Shown: positions 41,576 to 44,768 of the stretch, piece by piece
Numbering within the stretch: the stretch's first letter is position 1
How the letters are laid out: every line of letters starts with the position of its first letter
Assembly (NCBI GenBank): GCA_028279945.1
Contig: JANQMT010000187.1
Location: 1-44,768, forward strand
Length of the DNA stretch: 44,768 nucleotides
Source of the DNA: JAKSCF01 sp028279945
GTDB taxonomy: Bacteria > Bacillota > Clostridia > Peptostreptococcales > JAAYPU01
Reading direction: 5' to 3'
Position numbers and translations under genes: made by a program
Notes under the pieces: generated by a model
Database searches by the model: none
Told to the model about the DNA's origin: nothing
What the model saw: the letters and a program-made list of their open reading frames with translations, nothing else

Positions 41576-41902
41576 ATGAACAAACTTATTAAAAAGTATT
41601 TACCTTTAAGTGAATCTGCCTATTATATTTTATTATCTTTGAATGAACCTATGCATGGGTATGGTGTCATTCAACATGTCGCTGAAATTACTAAAGGCAG
41701 AATAACCCTTGGGGCAGGAACCATTTATGGGTCAATATCAAAATTTGAAAAAGATAAAATCATTTCTTTGGCGGGAGAAGAAGAAAGACGCAAACTATAT
41801 CAATTAACACCATTAGGTAAGACATTATTAAAAGAAGAAATAGAACGCATTGGAGAGTTGTATCATAATGGTCAAATATATGGAGGGTCAAAAAATGGAT
41901 AG
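41576..41902 (+). CDS. PadR-family transcriptional regulator
   Basis: A 108-residue regulator with the PadR winged helix: LSESAYYILLSLNEPMHGYGVIQHV, GRITLGAGTIYGSISKFEKD, RRKLYQLTPLGKTLLKEEI. The C-terminal helix is short, as in the subfamily-2 proteins. It is paired with a DUF2812 membrane protein, a common arrangement in Clostridia in which the PadR protein controls the pair. The inducing signal is unknown. Confidence 0.93.
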   Translation: MNKLIKKYLPLSESAYYILLSLNEPMHGYGVIQHVAEITKGRITLGAGTIYGSISKFEKDKIISLAGEEERRKLYQLTPLGKTLLKEEIERIGELYHNGQIYGGSKNG

Positions 41903-42440
41903 TACAATTAAAATTTATAAATGGTGGTGGGCATGGAATTATGATCAAATAGAAAATTGGCTGGAACAAATGGCATTACAAGGATATGTGCTCATGGATG
42001 TAAAAGGAATAGGGACTCATTTTTATTTTGAAAAAACAAAACCCTTGAAATGTCGTTTTTGTATAGATTTTCAACCTAGGATTAATAAAGATTATTTACA
42101 GATTATAATAGATGATGGTTGGGAAATATATCCTATGGGATTTGGATGGTATGTATGGAGTAAGGTATATGAAGACCAACGACCTCATTTGTATTCTGAC
42201 TATGATTCTATTATTCGGAGAAATAACAAATTGTTGATTTTAATTTTATTATGCTGTGTACCATTAGTATTAGGCACCATTAATATATTGAGTAATTTCA
42301 GTAAAGTAACCGAATCATTGACAACTTCTCTAACCATAGGCTTTGTTTATGCAGCAATTTGGATTTTTGAAATATTTATTATTTCCGCTCTTTTGTATTC
42401 CAATAAAATGATTAAGAAGAAAAAAGAGTTTAGGCATTGA
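41895..42440 (+). CDS. DUF2812 membrane protein
   Basis: A 181-residue protein with a DUF2812 N-terminal domain (IYKWWWAWNYDQIENWLEQMA, GYVLMDV, CRFCIDFQP) and two C-terminal helices (about 113-133 and 148-172). The start is ATG 41895, 7 nt after GGAGGG and overlapping the PadR stop by eight bases. The longer frame from 41850 lacks an RBS. Function is unknown; co-occurrence with PadR suggests an envelope-stress or drug-response role. Confidence 0.88.
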   Translation: MDSTIKIYKWWWAWNYDQIENWLEQMALQGYVLMDVKGIGTHFYFEKTKPLKCRFCIDFQPRINKDYLQIIIDDGWEIYPMGFGWYVWSKVYEDQRPHLYSDYDSIIRRNNKLLILILLCCVPLVLGTINILSNFSKVTESLTTSLTIGFVYAAIWIFEIFIISALLYSNKMIKKKKEFRH

Positions 42441-42452
42441 AAAAGGGCCACT

Positions 42453-42476
42453 AAAGCACTCAAAAAGAGTGCTTTT
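42453..42476 (+). terminator. Terminator after the PadR/DUF2812 pair
   Basis: Perfect 9-bp stem AAAGCACTC / GAGTGCTTT around an AAAAA loop, then T and C rich sequence. Confidence 0.8.
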
Positions 42477-42567
42477 CCTCTTTAATATTATGTCGACATA
42501 TGGTAAAATCACAGTAGTTTATTTGTAAAATATAAAGAAATGTTGGATATTGGAAGGGGACATATTA

Positions 42568-43788
42568 ATGAAGAGGCAGTGGACATCGTTAATACTGATG
42601 TTTGTAATGGTAGGATGGATTTTGTTAGGATGCACAAGTGAAAGCATAAAGCCTGCCGGAGCAGATGTGAATGCAGAAACCATTAAAATTGGAGTTGTAC
42701 AGCCGCTCTCGGGTGCCAATGAAGCACAAGGGTTATTGGAAAAAGAAGGTATTGAGCTTGCACATGAACGATATCCAACTGTACTGGGTCAACCCATAGA
42801 ACTGATTTGTGTAGACAGTCAATCAGATATTATCCAAGCTCCAAAGATAACTCAACAGCTTCTACAAAAAGAAAATATAAGTGTTGTAATAGGCAGTTTC
42901 GGCAATTTGTTATCTATGGCATCCGGCCCTGAATATAAAAAAATGCAGGTACCTGCAATCGGTAGTACATGTACGAATCCTTTAGTGACTTTAGGCAACC
43001 CATATTATTTTAGAGTTTGTGCTACAGATTTACTGCAGGGTACGATTATGGCGCAGTACGCTTTTTCTGACTTAGGACTTATGAAAGTAGCCGTTTTAAA
43101 AGATGAATCCGATAATAACTCAATAGCGTTAACGCATGCTTTTAGCGAAGCATTTATAGAACTAAGTCAAGATGAAACCAGTGTCGTATACGATGGCAAT
43201 TACATATTAGGAGATCAAGATTTTCAATCACAACTTAAAACCATTCAAGAGTTAGAAGCGGAAGCTCTTTTTATTCCGGGAAGCATTGAAGATGCGGTTG
43301 CCGTTATCAATCAAATTAGAGAATATGAAATGGATATACAGATAATAGGTGCTGATTGGTGGGAAACACAAAAGATCATTGATCTGGGAGGGGATGCAAT
43401 AGAAGGTATCGTGTTTTGTAATTTTACAGATCATCAATCATTAAAAACAGAACATACCCATGAATTTTATAAGGCTTTTAAAGCAAAATTTGGTGAAGAC
43501 GCCGAACCAACTCTAGAAACTATTTTGGCTTATGACGCTTACTTATTAGCCATTGATGCCATTGAACGTGCACAAAGTACAATGGGTAAAGAAATACGAG
43601 AAGCCCTGGCAGATACAGAATACTTTATGGGTGCTTCAGGCAGCATATTTAAAATGGATGAAAACGGAGATGGTATTAGAGCGGCAGTGGTTAAAACGGT
43701 TGAAAATCAATCTTTTTCAAATAAGATGATTAAGGCATTGCCAGATCCAATCATCCATCAGCAAGAACCGGAAGATGTTGACATATAA
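42568..43788 (+). CDS. LivK-like ABC solute-binding lipoprotein (orphan)
   Basis: A 406-residue type I periplasmic-binding-fold protein. The lipobox WILLGC places the lipidated Cys near residue 22. The mature domain (IKIGVVQPLSGANEAQG, EGIELAHERYP, NISVVIGSFGNLLSMA, PAIGSTCTNPLVT, YFRVCATDLLQG) is of the branched-chain amino acid/urea/amide family. The ATG at 42568 follows AAGGGG; the TTG at 42550 is too early. No permease or ATPase genes lie in the 1 kb available after it, and a hairpin closes it off. It may feed a transporter encoded elsewhere or act as a sensor partner. Confidence 0.9.
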   Translation: MKRQWTSLILMFVMVGWILLGCTSESIKPAGADVNAETIKIGVVQPLSGANEAQGLLEKEGIELAHERYPTVLGQPIELICVDSQSDIIQAPKITQQLLQKENISVVIGSFGNLLSMASGPEYKKMQVPAIGSTCTNPLVTLGNPYYFRVCATDLLQGTIMAQYAFSDLGLMKVAVLKDESDNNSIALTHAFSEAFIELSQDETSVVYDGNYILGDQDFQSQLKTIQELEAEALFIPGSIEDAVAVINQIREYEMDIQIIGADWWETQKIIDLGGDAIEGIVFCNFTDHQSLKTEHTHEFYKAFKAKFGEDAEPTLETILAYDAYLLAIDAIERAQSTMGKEIREALADTEYFMGASGSIFKMDENGDGIRAAVVKTVENQSFSNKMIKALPDPIIHQQEPEDVDI

Positions 43789-43819
43789 CATAACATCAAG
43801 TATAGTGAAATAAGATCAT

Positions 43820-43842
43820 TGAACCCAAATTATCTGGGTTCA
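43820..43842 (+). terminator. Hairpin after the LivK-like gene
   Basis: TGAACCCA (43820-43827) pairs with TGGGTTCA (43835-43842) around AATTATC. No good T run follows, but the position after the stop codon suits a terminator. Confidence 0.55.
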
Positions 43843-43854
43843 TAATTAAGAGTA

Positions 43855-43958
43855 TTAATAACTCCGAGCCTATCTTCCTAAGCTTTTAAAGTAAGGAACA
43901 TAAGCCGTTAGGGTATGTTTGGAAACGAATATGCCTTCCAGCGTGAAAAGGAGATTTA
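43855..43958 (+). ncRNA. Probable molybdenum cofactor (Moco) riboswitch
   Basis: The segment has the order expected for the Moco motif. ACTCC (43861-43865) and GGAG (43950-43953) close P1, followed on the left by CGAGCC. TTCCT/AGGAA forms one arm. CGTTAGGGTATG and ATGCCTTCCAGCG flank a 9-pair arm (GGTATGTTT with CGAATATGCC), and a GTGAAAAGGAG tail ends it. The CCGTTAGGGT and CCTTCCAGCG blocks are, from memory, Moco/Tuco signatures. A terminator follows, and the next genes may encode a flavin protein and a molybdopterin-type lipoprotein. Confidence 0.72.
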
Positions 43959-43968
43959 AATGCATCAT

Positions 43969-44000
43969 AAGCTTTTTTTCGCGTGAAGAAAGGCTTTTTT
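43969..44000 (+). terminator. Terminator after the probable Moco riboswitch
   Basis: AAGCTTTTTTTC (43969-43980) can pair with GAAGAAAGGCTT (43985-43996) around GCGT, followed by TTTTAT. It lies between the aptamer and the FMN-binding-domain gene, the place of an expression platform. Confidence 0.7.
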
Positions 44001-44013
44001 ATATGGGATTTTT

Positions 44014-44535
44014 ATGGGGGTGGATAAGATCAAAAAAAAATACTGGATGAAAGCACTGTTATTAATTCTTGTAATTGCTGCAATTATTTTGATATACGAT
44101 CATAAAAAATTGATTGTTAAAACAGCCTATTCTGACTATTTTACGTATAGGACGATGAAAGCTGAGACCTTAAATATTGACAGAGTGTACAGGCTTACCA
44201 ATGATAAGGGTTCAAAAATTGCTCAAATGGTATCCGTTGATGGATATAAGCCAGTGATTGAACTATTGGTTATTATTGATGTTGAAGAAAACATAGTAGA
44301 AAAAGTACAGATTATAGCCCAACATGAATCTCATGATTATGGAGCTGCTATTACGGAAGATTGGTTCTTAGACAGATTCAGTGAAAAGAGTGTACGGGTA
44401 CCTTTAAAAACAGTTAAGATGCGTCAGGAAAACTCTAATGAAATTGTTGCTGTTACCGGTGCAACCATTTCGAGTGCAGCTGTTGTGCATGGCGTAAATC
44501 TATGTATAGATAATTATATTTCTATGGTGAAATGA
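44014..44535 (+). CDS. FMN-binding-domain protein with N-terminal membrane anchor
   Basis: A 173-residue protein with one N-terminal helix (about 12-30) and an extracytoplasmic FMN_bind domain as in RnfG/NqrC. The covalent flavin site is VAVTGATISSAAVVHG, with the Thr of GATIS the expected attachment residue. The preceding KPVIELLVIIDVEENIVEKVQIIAQHES (in parts) is the domain core. It probably relays electrons outside the membrane. It is downstream of a probable Moco riboswitch and 10 nt before a lipoprotein gene, suggesting an extracellular redox pair. Start ATG 44014 is less certain than GTG 44020. Confidence 0.87.
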   Translation: MGVDKIKKKYWMKALLLILVIAAIILIYDHKKLIVKTAYSDYFTYRTMKAETLNIDRVYRLTNDKGSKIAQMVSVDGYKPVIELLVIIDVEENIVEKVQIIAQHESHDYGAAITEDWFLDRFSEKSVRVPLKTVKMRQENSNEIVAVTGATISSAAVVHGVNLCIDNYISMVK

Positions 44536-44545
44536 GGGGTGTAGA

Positions 44546-44768
44546 ATGTCAAAAAAATTTCAGATGATTTTAGTTTTAATACTAAGTTTATGTTTACTTA
44601 TTGGGTGTGCGCCCGGTTCACAAGAAGATGTTGTGAACCGTGAAGGACAAGGCAAATTAATAATTAGCGGGTTAGAACAAGGGGAATTTGAGATTACTGA
44701 AGACGAAGTAATGGCTCTTGAACCCGTTACTGCTGATGCAACGGGTGTAGACTCTGCAGGAAAAGAAA
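44546..44768 (+). CDS. Lipoprotein, 5' part only (possible molybdopterin-oxidoreductase-like)
   Basis: The gene starts at ATG 44546 with GAGGGGTG upstream and runs off the right edge after 74 codons. The signal peptide ends in LLIGC (Cys22). The mature start, EGQGKLIISGLEQGEFEIT followed by EDEVMALEP, resembles the beginning of sulfite-oxidase-type Moco-binding domains (a GL-x-x-x-x-x-T-x-x-E-L-x-x-L pattern), but too little is seen to be sure. The Moco riboswitch candidate upstream supports the idea. The family stays open until the rest of the gene is read. Confidence 0.6.
   Translation, partial: MSKKFQMILVLILSLCLLIGCAPGSQEDVVNREGQGKLIISGLEQGEFEITEDEVMALEPVTADATGVDSAGKE

Noticed and set aside
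42489..42500. 12-bp palindrome TATGTCGACATA before the LivK-like gene
   Set aside because: A single short AT-rich palindrome with no second copy or adjacent regulator; may be an operator but cannot be supported.

Overview
The window is AT-rich, gene-dense DNA from an anaerobic, low-GC Gram-positive bacterium of the Clostridia. The evidence is AGGAGG-type ribosome binding sites, a four-subunit ferredoxin-dependent 2-oxoacid oxidoreductase, SLH-domain surface anchoring, many lipoprotein signals, and Firmicutes-style regulators (GntR/FCD, DeoR, PadR, DtxR, Fur). I cannot name the species. No tRNA, rRNA, CRISPR array, transposase or prophage gene was found.

Layout. (1) 1-3565: the 3' end of a bacterial microcompartment operon: EutQ-like cupin (cut by the left edge), a shell protein with an extra C-terminal domain, CoA-acylating aldehyde dehydrogenase, PduL phosphotransacylase and a plain BMC-H shell protein. 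The signature enzyme lies outside the window, so the substrate is unknown. A 97-bp MITE-like element and a terminator follow, then msrA. (2) 4393-8999: a PAS/AAA+ regulator divergent from a four-gene 2-oxoacid:ferredoxin oxidoreductase operon that has a good sigma-54 (-24/-12) promoter. (3) 9142-17021: a GntR/FCD regulator and a probable operon under its control: LeuA/NifV-family acyltransferase, a 4-oxalocrotonate tautomerase that appears to start at ATT, a D-2-hydroxyacid dehydrogenase, a complete TRAP transporter and two short-chain dehydrogenases. This looks like uptake and catabolism of an unidentified hydroxy- or oxo-acid. (4) 17201-25520: metal homeostasis: feoAB, a DtxR-type regulator, a Fur-family (probably Zur) regulator, a ZnuABC-type importer and a DUF318/DUF1980 pair. 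A SufS-like PLP enzyme follows. (5) 27325-33485: an ABC importer with a DeoR regulator, a HAD phosphatase and an alkaline-phosphatase-superfamily hydrolase, probably for a phosphorylated or phosphonate-type solute. (6) 33549-38015, minus strand: an SLH protein with a seven-repeat probable beta-propeller, and a two-gene ABC-2 transporter. (7) 38228-41446: a TPP riboswitch and a thiM-thiE-HAD-thiD thiamine salvage operon. (8) 41479-44768: a PadR/DUF2812 pair, an orphan LivK-like binding protein, then a probable molybdenum-cofactor riboswitch with terminator in front of an FMN-binding-domain protein and a lipoprotein cut by the right edge.

The best candidates for something undescribed are the GntR-controlled module around 10-17 kb (with the ATT-start tautomerase), the sigma-54 promoter next to an activator whose GAFTGA loop is degenerate, the shell protein with a SAP/Rho-N-like tail, and the Moco-riboswitch-controlled flavin/lipoprotein pair at the right edge. 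All family assignments rest on reading motifs by eye; no database search was possible.
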